DNA from: an uncultured Lachnospiraceae bacterium
GTDB lineage: Bacteria; Bacillota; Clostridia; Lachnospirales; Lachnospiraceae
Length of the DNA: 64,000 bases
Direction: 5' to 3'
Assembly (NCBI GenBank): GCA_910588895.1
Contig: CAJUSS010000003.1
Location: 1-64,000 of the forward strand
Both the position numbers and the translations under genes were made by a program. Positions 52,372 to 61,491 of the stretch are shown in pieces; position 1 is the first letter of the stretch; each line of letters starts with the position of its first letter. The notes below the pieces were generated by a model that saw nothing but the letters and a program-made list of their open reading frames with translations, did no database searches and had not been told where the DNA came from.

Positions 52372-54228
52372 TTATCGATAGGCTTCGATCAGCGGGATCC
52401 TTTCCTGACTCTCCACATCCAAAAGGCCATGATCCGTCAGCTTTAAAGCCGGAGAGACCGGCAGGGCCACGGTACCCATGGACATGATCGCATTATTGTT
52501 TACATAGCCAAGCTCCCGAAAGACCTGCCGTACCCGGCCCAGATCGTCGGCCAGCTCGTTTAAGGGGGCATCACAGATGATCCCGCCTACCGGCAGCCGG
52601 GCTTCTGCCACGGGCCTGCCCTCCTTTGCCGCCACAAAACCACCTTCCAGCTCCACCACCCGGTTCTGGGCGGCTACCATATCCTGGATGGAATTTCCCA
52701 GGACCAGCAGGTTATGACTGTCATGACACCAGGTGGTAGCGGCAGCTCCCTTTTTCTGAAAAGCGCCTTCTACCAGCCCATAGGCGATGTTCCCGTTCTT
52801 TCCATGGCGTTCAAAAAGGACCGCCAGGCAGAGCCCGGCTTCCTGCCAGCAGACCTGTCCGTCCCTTACAGCCAGCTCCCTCTGCACACGCTGGGTGGCC
52901 GTCCCAAAGGTGCTGAGCTTCATCACATTGACCAGGACCTTGGTGCAGGGCTTTTCCACTTTTATCCGGAAGTCGGATGGCTGTGCTTTCTTGCAATGTA
53001 CGGAATGATAAAAATGCGGCGGGAACAGCCGCTCCTTCGGGGCACCCGGGCTGTCCGACCTGATCGGGCTGTCCGATCCGTGCAGGCTGCCTGACCCGCT
53101 CAAGCTGCCCGCTCCGGCCGTCTCATGCACCAGCCTGCCGTCCTTAAATACCGCAGCCGGGCGGAAGCCCTCCAAGTCCTTAAGCAGCACAAAGTCCGCC
53201 TTTTTCCCCGGCCCGATCATCCCCCGGTCATCCAGATGCATCCGCCTGGCCGGTGTGTAGGTGGCACAGTAGATCGCCTTCTCCACAGGCATCCCGGCCT
53301 CTACCGCGATCCGGACGATCCGGTCCAGCTGCCCCTCCAGCAGATGGTCCGGCATGGTGTCGTCGGTGACCAGGGCCACATTTTCATACAACCCATGGCT
53401 GCACACCGCCTCCACCACCTCTTTGGTCAGGGACTTGGCCTGCAGCTCCAAAAACATCCCCAGATCCGATTTTTCCAGCACCGAATCCGCCGTCTGCTGA
53501 GTGTGATCGGCATCGATCCCGGCATAGATGAACCGATTTAAGTCCTTTCCTGTGATCTTAGGGCAATGTCCTTCGATCCGCACATCCCGCCCTCTTTCTT
53601 CACCGCATATGCGGATCATCTGCTGGATCTGGGTCTCGTCCCCGGTACGCCCACCTTCCCGGACCACCTCCTGGAAGTTCATCACCTCGCCCAGGCATAG
53701 AACGCGGTCATCTTTTAATAGCTCCCTGACCTCCTCCGTGCCGATAGCGGCGCCTGCTGTCTCCAGCTCCATGCTGGTGGCCGGGACACTGGAGGGGATC
53801 GCGTAAAAGATATCCAGGGGCGTCTTTTGGTCCATAAAAGCCCGGATCCCCTCTATGCCGAACACATTGGCGATCTCATGGGAATCCGCCACCACGGTGG
53901 TGGTCCCGGCCTTTAAGGCAAAATAAGAAAACTCCTTTGGATAGGTCATGGAGCTCTCGATGTGCATATGGATATCCACCAGGCCGGGGATCAGGTACAT
54001 CCCGCTGCCGTCAACGACCGTCGGACCGTCTCTCTTTGGCGCTCCTGCGCCGCCCTCTCCGTTCTCCCGTTCTCCATCATGCTCCCCATCTCTCTCTCCA
54101 TCTGCTAAAAAGATCTTGGGGGAAACCTCCAAGATCTTGTCGCCCAGGACTGCCACATCCCGCTCTGCAAAGCATTGGCGGAAGGTTAAGTAGACCTGCG
54201 CGTTTCGTATGATATAGTCTGCTCTCAT
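52372..54228 (-). CDS. adeC: adenine deaminase
   Basis: 618 residues. The metal site is DIHMHIESS (H87, H89), with GVMNF-type LGEVMNFQEVV and HTQQTADS. The C-terminal adenine deaminase domain ends with the MSMGTVALPVSPALKLTD stretch. It converts adenine to hypoxanthine and ammonia. Two hydrophilic low-complexity inserts are present: residues about 43-67 (GERDG/EHDG units) and about 375-398 (GSLSGSGSLHGSDSP type). The start has AAGGAG five bases upstream. It is between the polyamine importer and the amidohydrolase on the same strand. Confidence 0.94.
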   Translation of the reverse strand: MRADYIIRNAQVYLTFRQCFAERDVAVLGDKILEVSPKIFLADGERDGEHDGERENGEGGAGAPKRDGPTVVDGSGMYLIPGLVDIHMHIESSMTYPKEFSYFALKAGTTTVVADSHEIANVFGIEGIRAFMDQKTPLDIFYAIPSSVPATSMELETAGAAIGTEEVRELLKDDRVLCLGEVMNFQEVVREGGRTGDETQIQQMIRICGEERGRDVRIEGHCPKITGKDLNRFIYAGIDADHTQQTADSVLEKSDLGMFLELQAKSLTKEVVEAVCSHGLYENVALVTDDTMPDHLLEGQLDRIVRIAVEAGMPVEKAIYCATYTPARRMHLDDRGMIGPGKKADFVLLKDLEGFRPAAVFKDGRLVHETAGAGSLSGSGSLHGSDSPIRSDSPGAPKERLFPPHFYHSVHCKKAQPSDFRIKVEKPCTKVLVNVMKLSTFGTATQRVQRELAVRDGQVCWQEAGLCLAVLFERHGKNGNIAYGLVEGAFQKKGAAATTWCHDSHNLLVLGNSIQDMVAAQNRVVELEGGFVAAKEGRPVAEARLPVGGIICDAPLNELADDLGRVRQVFRELGYVNNNAIMSMGTVALPVSPALKLTDHGLLDVESQERIPLIEAYR

Positions 54229-54241
54229 CTCGACTCCTTAT

Positions 54242-54290
54242 AAAAAAGTCGCCGCAGCAAAAGGTGCATCTTTTTCTGCGGCGGCTTTTT
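54242..54290. terminator. terminator between potD and adeC
   Basis: AAAAAAGTCGCCGCAG (54242-54257) pairs with CTGCGGCGGCTTTTT across an 18-base loop. A-run and T-run on either side allow action on both strands. Confidence 0.9.
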
Positions 54291-54301
54291 CCTACATCCG
54301 A

Positions 54302-55420
54302 TCAGTTATTGATGGTACGGTTCCACTGGTCGATCCAGCTGTCCAGCACCCCGTTGACAAAGCCATAATCCAAGGACTTGGCATTTGCCGCCACATCCCC
54401 ATAGGTCATGCTGGAAGCTTCTTCTTCCGTGAAGACTACATTTTTGTTGGTAGGGCCTTCATTTAATGCCTTGCCGGTCTTGGTCTGGAGCCCTTCGCTG
54501 ATCCGGTAATCCAGATACGCATAGGCCAGATCCAGATCCTGGCAGTTCTTTGTGATGCTGATCAGGTTGAAGTTCGCATAGGTCCCCTCCGGGCTGAAAT
54601 AGACCAGATCCGGGTTTGCCGCCAGGATCGTGGGCACGCCGAAATCGCCTACCAGCGCTACCGCCACCTCGCCGGAGGTGAACATGTTGATCAGATCCGC
54701 GGACTTGGCATAGGATTTTACCAGGTTGGGCTTTAGCTCGGCCAGCGCCTGGAACGCCGCTTCACCCTGGTCGCTCGTCACATCTACCCCTGCGTGGTCG
54801 CTGGCCATGTAGACCATCGCCGGGCCGAAGGTGGTGGTGATATCCGGGATCGCGACCATCCCTTCCAGAGAGGGATCCCACAGATCGTCATAGCTCTTGA
54901 TCTCGATATCCACAGCAGCCGGATCATAGATGATGCCGATGCTGTTGATCGTATAGGCCACGCCCTGTCCATCCTCTGCCATCGCCTTTGCCACATCGAT
55001 CAGATCAGAAGCATTTTCCAATCTGCTCATATCGATATCAGTGAACAGGCCTTCCTCGAAACCCTTAGCCGTCATGGCCTGGGACAGCTCGATCACATCG
55101 ATCGAGGACTGGCTGTCTGCCGCAAGCTTTGTATAACGATCGTTGGTCCCGCCTACATCGGTCACGATCTCGCAGTTATATTCCTCCTCAAAAGGTGTGT
55201 AGACCTCTTCTTCTGAGATATCTGCGCTCAGACCATAGGTGGATAAGACCAGGGTCTTGGTCTCTCCCGCCCCATCGCCTGCGTCCTGGGCCGCTGCCGC
55301 CGTAGTATCCGCGCCTGCCGCCTCACTGCCAGCCCCGTCACCTGCATCCTTCGCTGCTCCTCCACAGGCGGTCATCAACATCGCCATGCAGAGCACACTC
55401 GCCAATACGTTTTTTCTCAT
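54302..55420 (-). CDS. potD: polyamine-type ABC binding lipoprotein
   Basis: 372 residues. A lipoprotein signal ends at MLMTACGG. It is followed by a low-complexity spacer with two DAGDGAG copies and a type-II binding protein domain. Polyamine-binding features are visible (NSIGIIYDPAAVDI, SYDDLWDPSLEGMVAIPD, MASDHAG). It delivers spermidine, putrescine or a similar amine to PotABC. The start has AAGGAG seven bases upstream. A 208-base gap with a 19-base palindrome separates it from potA. Confidence 0.88.
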   Translation of the reverse strand: MRKNVLASVLCMAMLMTACGGAAKDAGDGAGSEAAGADTTAAAAQDAGDGAGETKTLVLSTYGLSADISEEEVYTPFEEEYNCEIVTDVGGTNDRYTKLAADSQSSIDVIELSQAMTAKGFEEGLFTDIDMSRLENASDLIDVAKAMAEDGQGVAYTINSIGIIYDPAAVDIEIKSYDDLWDPSLEGMVAIPDITTTFGPAMVYMASDHAGVDVTSDQGEAAFQALAELKPNLVKSYAKSADLINMFTSGEVAVALVGDFGVPTILAANPDLVYFSPEGTYANFNLISITKNCQDLDLAYAYLDYRISEGLQTKTGKALNEGPTNKNVVFTEEEASSMTYGDVAANAKSLDYGFVNGVLDSWIDQWNRTINN

Positions 55421-55518
55421 GCTCGTCTCCTTTTCCTTCCTATCCTTTTAGGAAGTCCATCTTCTTTGTTTTGCCGCTATCTACAGCTTTGCCGTCCATA
55501 GCGTATCTATACACACAA

Positions 55519-55537
55519 GATGCGGTCTGACCGCATC
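55519..55537. repeat. 19-base palindrome in the potA-potD gap
   Basis: GATGCGGTC-t-GACCGCATC forms a perfect stem with almost no loop. It could stabilise or partly stop the potBCA transcript before potD, or be a protein-binding site. Confidence 0.5.
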
Positions 55538-55628
55538 CCGGCGCTGCAACCCGCAAGGCACACTTCCCCGTCACACAGGTCTGCCAGTACCAGGCAAACG
55601 GGCAGAGATACTTTGCAGGATACAGCCA

Positions 55629-56714
55629 TCATGACAGGCCGCTCCCCTGCGTCTTAAGCTGCTGCTCCTGTTTTTGCACCAGCACCAGCTTGTCCTCCGG
55701 CAGATACAGCCGGACCGTATCCCCTTCCTGGAACACATGCTCTGTATCCATGTTCACCTTTAAGGCACCGGCGGCGGTCTCCACCTCATATTGGTAGCTC
55801 TTCCCCAGGAAGGTGCGCACACCTACCACACCGGAGATCACATTATCCTTCTGGCCCCGCCCTGCCAGGCGGATATCATCGGGCCGGATGGTCCCCACAA
55901 AGGGCTCCCCGCCCCAATCCATATCCACGCAGAAGCTGCTCCCGTCCGGAGCCTTGAAGATATGCTCCGCTCCGCGGCTGGGGCGCAGATCCAGGAAATT
56001 CTCGAATCCGATGAACCGGGCCACAAACTCTGTGGCCGGGCGCTTATAGATACTTTCCGGGGTGTCGTACTGCTCGATCACGCCCTGATCCATGATCGCC
56101 ACCTTGTCAGAGATGGAAAAACACTCCTCCTGGTCATGGGTGACGAACAAAGTGGTGATCCCCAGCTTTTTCTGGAGCCGCTTGATCTCCACCCGCATGC
56201 TGATGCGCAGCTTCGCATCCAGGTTGCTCAAGGGTTCATCTAAGAGCAGCAGCTTCGGCTCGATCACCAGCGCCCTTGCCAAAGCCACTCTCTGACGCTG
56301 GCCGCCGGACATCTCCTTGGGGAACCGCTCCGCCAGCTCCGCCAGACCGCACACCTCTAAGATCGCCTTGACCTTCTGATCGATCACATCCTTGGCCATC
56401 TTCCTGGTCCGCAGGCCGAAGGCTACATTGTCATATACGCTCAGATGAGGGAACAGGGCATAGCTCTGGAACACGATCCCGAAATTCCGCTTGTGGACCG
56501 GGACCTTGGTCAGGTCCTCCCCTTCCAGGGTGAACGTACCGCTCTGGGGCTCGATGAAGCCCGCCACCACCCGGAGGGTCGTGGTCTTTCCACAGCCGCT
56601 GGGACCTAAGAGGGAGACCAGCTCTCCCTTTTCCACGGCCAGGTCCAGGCCCTTTAAGATCTGTTTCTTCTTATCATAACTCACATCGATCTGGTCTAAT
56701 GTCATAAATGCCAT
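55629..56714 (-). CDS. potA: polyamine-type ABC transporter ATPase
   Basis: 361 residues. Walker A is GPSGCGKTTT (37-46), the signature is MSGGQRQRVAL, Walker B is LLLLDEPLSNLD, and a C-terminal TOBE domain is present (about 270-340). It energises uptake through PotBC. The start has GGAGG eight bases upstream. It lies 13 bases after potC. Confidence 0.93.
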   Translation of the reverse strand: MAFMTLDQIDVSYDKKKQILKGLDLAVEKGELVSLLGPSGCGKTTTLRVVAGFIEPQSGTFTLEGEDLTKVPVHKRNFGIVFQSYALFPHLSVYDNVAFGLRTRKMAKDVIDQKVKAILEVCGLAELAERFPKEMSGGQRQRVALARALVIEPKLLLLDEPLSNLDAKLRISMRVEIKRLQKKLGITTLFVTHDQEECFSISDKVAIMDQGVIEQYDTPESIYKRPATEFVARFIGFENFLDLRPSRGAEHIFKAPDGSSFCVDMDWGGEPFVGTIRPDDIRLAGRGQKDNVISGVVGVRTFLGKSYQYEVETAAGALKVNMDTEHVFQEGDTVRLYLPEDKLVLVQKQEQQLKTQGSGLS

Positions 56715-56727
56715 CTCTGATCTCCTC

Positions 56728-57510
56728 CTATCCTGCTAAGGAAGCGACCCCCAGGGTCTTATCCACGATCACCATGATCACCACGGTAGCTGCCATCAGC
56801 AGCACAGAGACCGCCGAGACCGTAGGATCGTAACTGTATTCAATGTAATTCATCAGCGTCGCCGGAAAGGTGCTGACCCCCGGCCCTGTAAGGAACATGG
56901 ACACCGGGATGTTGTTAAAGGAATTGATAAAGGCCAGCATGAACGCCGAGGAGATACCGGAGGTCACATTGGGGAGGACCACCTTAAAAAAGGCTTTGCC
57001 CTTAGGACAGCCCAGACTCCAGGCTGCCTCCTCCACCGACACATCGAGCTGCTCCATAGCAGAACCCACCACCCGGATCACATAGGGCAGGGTCACCATA
57101 AAATGACCTGCCAGAAGGCTTGCAAATACCGGGATCCGAAAGGTCAGGATCAAAAACTGGTACAGGATGAAGCCCACCACGATCCCCGGCACGATAGTAG
57201 GGGACAGGAACACCGACCTTAGGAGCTGCTTCCCCTTCATACCGGAACGGGCCAGGGCATAGGCCGCCGGCACGCCTACCAGCAGCGCGATCAGCGTAGC
57301 TAAGAGGGCGATCTCCAAGCTGGTCAAAAAAGAGCTCCGAAAGGACTTCGTGGTAAATACATTGGCGAACCATTTTAAGGAGACGGAATCGATCGGGAAG
57401 GTGATCGCGCTCCCGCCGCCAAAAGCCGTCACCGTGATGATCGCCAGAGGGATCATCAAAAACGCGAACACGACCACTGCATACGCGGTCAGCCATTTAT
57501 TCTTCTTCAT
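56728..57510 (-). CDS. potC: polyamine-type ABC permease
   Basis: 260 residues and six membrane helices. EEAAWSLGCPKGKAFFKVVLP is the EAA loop that docks on PotA. The N-terminus MKKNKWLTAYAVVVFAFLMIP is typical for PotC. Its ATG overlaps the potB stop (ATGA). Confidence 0.9.
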   Translation of the reverse strand: MKKNKWLTAYAVVVFAFLMIPLAIITVTAFGGGSAITFPIDSVSLKWFANVFTTKSFRSSFLTSLEIALLATLIALLVGVPAAYALARSGMKGKQLLRSVFLSPTIVPGIVVGFILYQFLILTFRIPVFASLLAGHFMVTLPYVIRVVGSAMEQLDVSVEEAAWSLGCPKGKAFFKVVLPNVTSGISSAFMLAFINSFNNIPVSMFLTGPGVSTFPATLMNYIEYSYDPTVSAVSVLLMAATVVIMVIVDKTLGVASLAG

Positions 57511-58337
57511 CGGGCCTCACCTCTCCTATCCAGCCTCGCCGCCAGCGCATTGAAGCCTTTGATCACTATCAGGGTCACTACGATCATGATGAGCGCCACC
57601 ACGGAAGCGCCGCTCCAGTCGCCCATGGACATAGCTCGCTGATAGATCAGGGTAGCTAAGACCATATTGCTGTTCCCTCCCAGGAGCTGAGGTGTGGTGT
57701 AGGCGGTGAGCGTTCCGGTGAACACCAAGATCCCGCCCACGATGATGCCTGGGAGGCTCATGGGAAAGATGACCTTCATAAATGCCGAAAGGCGGCTGGC
57801 GCCTAAGCTCTGGGCAGCCTCCATCATATCATCATCGATATTTTCCATAACTCCGGTCACGGTCACGATCATCAGAGGAAGGAATAAATACACCGAGCCG
57901 ATGACGATCGCAAGATCCGTGTAAAGGAGCTTTTTCGGCTTGCTCACCAGCCCTATGGCTAAAAAGAGCTTGTTGATGATGCCGCTGCTCCCTAAGATAT
58001 TGATCCAGGCAAAGCTGCGGATAACGGAATTGGTCATCATGGGAAAAATCGAAGCGGCTAAGAGAAGGCCCCGGATACGTTTATCGCACCGACTGATAAA
58101 ATATGCCGTAGGGATCCCCCCCAGCATACAGACAGCCGTGGTGATGACCGCGATCTTGACCGTCCGCATAAAGATCTTCAGATAGTACTCATCCTGAAAA
58201 AATCGGATGTAGGCACTGAACGGATAGTCGCCGGTCACAAAAGTGGGAAAGAGCACTCTGCAGAGAGGCAGGGCCAGACAGATCAAAAGGATGAGCAGGC
58301 CGGGAGCCAGCATCATCCAGGTAACGCTCTTTTTCAT
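57507..58337 (-). CDS. potB: polyamine-type ABC permease
   Basis: 276 residues and six membrane helices, with the EAA loop MEAAQSLGASRLSAFMKVIFP. First gene of the potBCAD unit. The start has AAGGAGG upstream. Substrate assignment to polyamines rests on family similarity and context only. Closely related permeases can carry other small cations. Confidence 0.9.
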   Translation of the reverse strand: MKKSVTWMMLAPGLLILLICLALPLCRVLFPTFVTGDYPFSAYIRFFQDEYYLKIFMRTVKIAVITTAVCMLGGIPTAYFISRCDKRIRGLLLAASIFPMMTNSVIRSFAWINILGSSGIINKLFLAIGLVSKPKKLLYTDLAIVIGSVYLFLPLMIVTVTGVMENIDDDMMEAAQSLGASRLSAFMKVIFPMSLPGIIVGGILVFTGTLTAYTTPQLLGGNSNMVLATLIYQRAMSMGDWSGASVVALIMIVVTLIVIKGFNALAARLDRRGEAR

Positions 58338-58494
58338 AGGTTCCTCCTTATCACAGCTTTATCGAGCGAAGACCCTCGCAGGTCATAAGATAGAGCTCAA
58401 AGATCAGTGAGAGCACCGTTTTACACATCGGTTTATATTATAAGCAGAGTCTGGGGATTTTGCAAGTATTTTCACATAGGAGATGACAGTTGCT

Positions 58495-59205
58495 CTATGT
58501 TCCCCCATCGATGTGGCATACCTGCCGCAGCTCCTCTCCCCCGCAGACCGCGATCACATATCTCTGTACCCAGAGCAGTTGTACAAACCTCCACTTTTTC
58601 CCGTCTCCCCTCTCCCCCCCGGTCCACACCGGCTCTGACCGAAGGACTTGCACAGTGCTCCCCGGATCGGTACAGCCTGCCCTTTGTGAAGGTCGGCTCA
58701 AGGAAAACTCTGCCTTTGTAAAGTCCATGCCCAGCCCCACGCCCAGGGCCTTGGCATAGCTTTCTTTCAGTGTCCAGAAACGGAAAAGCGCCTCTTCTCT
58801 TTGCTCCTTTGGCAGGCCTTCCAGATAGGCCCTCTCTCTGCGGCTCAGCATCCGCGCGGTGGAGCAAAGCTTTACCGGACGGAGCATCTCCACATCCACA
58901 CCTATGGGCGAGGCGCCCAGTGCGCATACCGCGATATCCCCGCTGTGGCTGATGTTAAAGTGGATGTGCGGGTACGCAGACAGGTATGGCTTGCCCTTTT
59001 CCCCCGCCTGTATTTTAGAAGCCAGGTCACCGGCCTCCAGGCCAAAGTGCTGGTGCAGGCCAGTCTTTAAGAGGGATAGCCCGGCCTGGTGCTCAAGCTG
59101 GTGCTTTTCGCGGCCCGTGCTCCCTTTGGGGACCGTGAACTTCCTTATATAGAGGACAGCCCCATTTTTTTTCGCTCCCATATCTGCTCCTATATCTGTC
59201 CTCAT
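58495..59205 (-). CDS. 4'-phosphopantetheinyl transferase (Sfp type)
   Basis: 236 residues. IGVDVEML and FWTLKESYAKALGVGL are the two magnesium and CoA-binding motifs of Sfp-type enzymes, which attach phosphopantetheine to carrier proteins. NISHSGDIAVCA is the preceding substrate-site motif. The C-terminal 60 residues contain a charged GERGDGKK insert. The start ATG 59205 has GGAGG seven bases upstream. ATG 59211 is too close to it. No carrier-protein or synthetase genes are in the window. Confidence 0.92.
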   Translation of the reverse strand: MRTDIGADMGAKKNGAVLYIRKFTVPKGSTGREKHQLEHQAGLSLLKTGLHQHFGLEAGDLASKIQAGEKGKPYLSAYPHIHFNISHSGDIAVCALGASPIGVDVEMLRPVKLCSTARMLSRRERAYLEGLPKEQREEALFRFWTLKESYAKALGVGLGMDFTKAEFSLSRPSQRAGCTDPGSTVQVLRSEPVWTGGERGDGKKWRFVQLLWVQRYVIAVCGGEELRQVCHIDGGT

Positions 59206-59312
59206 ACACATGCCTCCTTAAGCTGCTGGTATCTCGCCCGATTTTATAGCTACATATGATCTATGACCACATTTTGGCCTGCCGTTTTCTTTATAGCTAC
59301 TTTGTGTCGGTT

Positions 59313-60374
59313 TTATATCCGTGCTCCCCTTGTTTCCAATCTAAGCCCCAGCAGCCTGGCTGAGACCGGGCGATAACAGAGCTCCAGTATACATCCGATC
59401 CCCAAGGCCATGCCAAAGGACAGGAGGGATAAAGCCAGCCAGCAGCCCCAGCCTTTTAAGCCGTCGGGCAGATATCCGGCCAGCCTGCCTGCGATCACGC
59501 TCTGTGTCAGGCCATGCATCAGGTAGATGTAGAAAGAACGGCGGCCTATAAAGGAGATGCACTTCGAAAGCCGGTCCGCAAAGCGCTTCCAATAGACCGT
59601 GGCGGTCAGATAGACCGCTGTAGTCATAAAGATCATGGTCGCCGAATAGTCGTGCAGAGCCGGGTTTTCTTTTTCCCAAAAACAGATCTCCCAGACAGAG
59701 ACAATAAACGCGCCCAGCCCGGCCAGGAGGAAGGCTCTCCGCCCCCCGCCACTCAGCTCCAGGCTATCGATCAGATAACCCAGGATGCAGTAAAATACCC
59801 AGCTGTAAAATGGATAGGAGGTCAAAGCCATCTCCAGATGAAAGATCTGGTATACATCCTGGACAAAAAAGTATCCGATCGTGAGCGCCATCAGCACCGC
59901 TTTCTCTCGCCTCCCCATACCCGCAAACATCCGGGCCAGAAAGGGGACTGCCAGATAAAAACCGGTCAGTGCATAGACAAACCACAGATAGCCCTGGATA
60001 TGGCTCTGGAGCAGATCCTTGGCAAAGGTCTTCCAGTGGGGCCCTAAGTCTCCCCACCCCCATCCATATACATAGACATAATAAAAAAGGGAAACCGCCA
60101 GCACCGGGATACCGATCTTCACGAACCGTTTCCAATAGGACCGGCCGATCTGGCCATCATAGCGCTCCAATAAGAAACGTCCACTGATCATGAAAAACAG
60201 TCCGTTGCTGGTCAGGAGCAGGTTGCGGATGACCTCGTGGAGATGAAAGGCCTTAAGATCCCCGGCCGGGACCAACTCCACCACATCCATCATATGGATC
60301 CCGATCACCATGAGGATCGCCATGCTCTTTAAAAGATCGTATTCCGCTTTCTGGCGCTTATCTGTCTCTGCCAT
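59313..60374 (-). CDS. acyltransferase-3 membrane protein
   Basis: 353 residues and ten membrane helices. DLLKSMAILMVIGIHMMD holds the conserved histidine. The LLLTSNGLFFMISGRFLL stretch and the C-terminal SFYIYLMHGLTQS motif are typical of acyltransferase family 3, which O-acetylates surface sugars. The start ATG 60374 has GGGAGG six bases upstream. The 64-residue upstream extension of the frame lacks similarity and is rejected. It may modify wall or polysaccharide. Confidence 0.9.
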   Translation of the reverse strand: MAETDKRQKAEYDLLKSMAILMVIGIHMMDVVELVPAGDLKAFHLHEVIRNLLLTSNGLFFMISGRFLLERYDGQIGRSYWKRFVKIGIPVLAVSLFYYVYVYGWGWGDLGPHWKTFAKDLLQSHIQGYLWFVYALTGFYLAVPFLARMFAGMGRREKAVLMALTIGYFFVQDVYQIFHLEMALTSYPFYSWVFYCILGYLIDSLELSGGGRRAFLLAGLGAFIVSVWEICFWEKENPALHDYSATMIFMTTAVYLTATVYWKRFADRLSKCISFIGRRSFYIYLMHGLTQSVIAGRLAGYLPDGLKGWGCWLALSLLSFGMALGIGCILELCYRPVSARLLGLRLETRGARI

Positions 60375-60755
60375 CTCTTTCCTCCCATCCTTTGTCTGTC
60401 CCTCTGCTGTCCTTCTGCTCAAAGCCCCCGCGTTCACATGAAGCTTGCACCGCACAGGGAAACGGGTCATCCTGCGCCCGGCAAGCGGGTGTTCCGCTAT
60501 GGATGAACGCCTGCCGGGCACATCTGGCATCTCAGGACTCAGACCGCCTGGTCGGCGGCGGACCATTATAGTTAAGTATGAAGGAAACCGCCACAGATGT
60601 CAAGGATAAAGGCGCGCCCATCTGGACTGGTCAAAAAGTCATATACTGGCTATATGAAACCATCCAGACAGATGCTATACTCTTGTTGCTTGACGATCCA
60701 TAAACATGAGGATCGACGATCTGACATAAATACCAGGAAAGAAGAGGTGTCTACT
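60375..60755. other. intergenic between divergent acyltransferase and ECF genes
   Basis: It holds the nested inverted repeat at 60621-60668 followed by a -10-like TATACT (60676-60681) for the ECF gene. No other structure or gene is seen. Confidence 0.6.
60621..60681 (+). promoter_or_regulatory. nested inverted repeat upstream of the ECF gene
   Basis: The outer arms TCTGGAcTGGT (60621-60631) and ACCATCCAGA (60659-60668) enclose inner arms CATATA (60640-60645) / TATATG (60651-60656). TATACT boxes occur at 60642-60647 and 60676-60681. It could be an operator over a promoter or a leader hairpin. Confidence 0.5.
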
Positions 60756-61382
60756 ATGATGGGAAAAAGAACAGCTGCTGCCACGGATACTATGGGGTCT
60801 ACGGACCGCATGCGCGCGGCAGGCTCTTCCAATGTTACTTCGATCGTGACCACAGCGTTTTTCGCTGCCGTCATCTTTTTAGGGATCCAATCCTTCCGCA
60901 TCCCCCTGCCGGCCGCCGTCGGTACGCCGTTTTTGCATTTCGGCCATATCTTCGTCATGCTGGCGATCGTCTGCCTGGGGAGCCGCCGCTCCGCTGTCGC
61001 CGGTGTGCTGGGGCTGGTGATCTTTGACCTGCTCAACGGATATATCCATTCGATACCCGATGTCTTTGTCAGCACCATCATCAAATGCTTTCTGATCGGC
61101 ACGGTCTTTTCTATGCTGAAAAAGAAAGCCGGCGGGAATATCCACAAGGAATATCTGGCCGCCATCTTCTGTGCCGCCCTTTACGGGATCGTCAATATCG
61201 TGATCGACTTTATCTGGTCCGTGGCCGGACTCATGCTCCTTGGAAGCTCCCTTGCGGCTGCCTTCACTGCCGAGCTCACCTCGATCCCTGCCACGATGAT
61301 CAATGCCGGGTTCACGGTGATCGGCATCACACTCTTATATGCTCCGATCACTGCCGCCTACAAGCGGATACCGCAGAGGTAG
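60756..61382 (+). CDS. ECF transporter substrate-binding (S) component
   Basis: 208 residues with five or six membrane helices after a 25-residue hydrophilic N-terminus. HFGHIFVMLAIVCLGSRRSA and GVLGLVIFDLLNGYIHSIPD match S components of energy-coupling factor vitamin transporters, which need shared EcfA/EcfT subunits encoded elsewhere. The vitamin cannot be told from the sequence. The start ATG 60756 has GAGGTG six bases upstream. ATG 60759 is also possible. Confidence 0.8.
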   Translation: MMGKRTAAATDTMGSTDRMRAAGSSNVTSIVTTAFFAAVIFLGIQSFRIPLPAAVGTPFLHFGHIFVMLAIVCLGSRRSAVAGVLGLVIFDLLNGYIHSIPDVFVSTIIKCFLIGTVFSMLKKKAGGNIHKEYLAAIFCAALYGIVNIVIDFIWSVAGLMLLGSSLAAAFTAELTSIPATMINAGFTVIGITLLYAPITAAYKRIPQR

Positions 61383-61491
61383 CTTAACGATAGCGCTCCA
61401 TGAGCGAAGGCGTTCAGGACATCTGCCCTGGAACCTCAGCGTTCTTTCAAGCAGCGGGCCGGACAGGAAAGGCCCGGATCAAGGAGGGACT

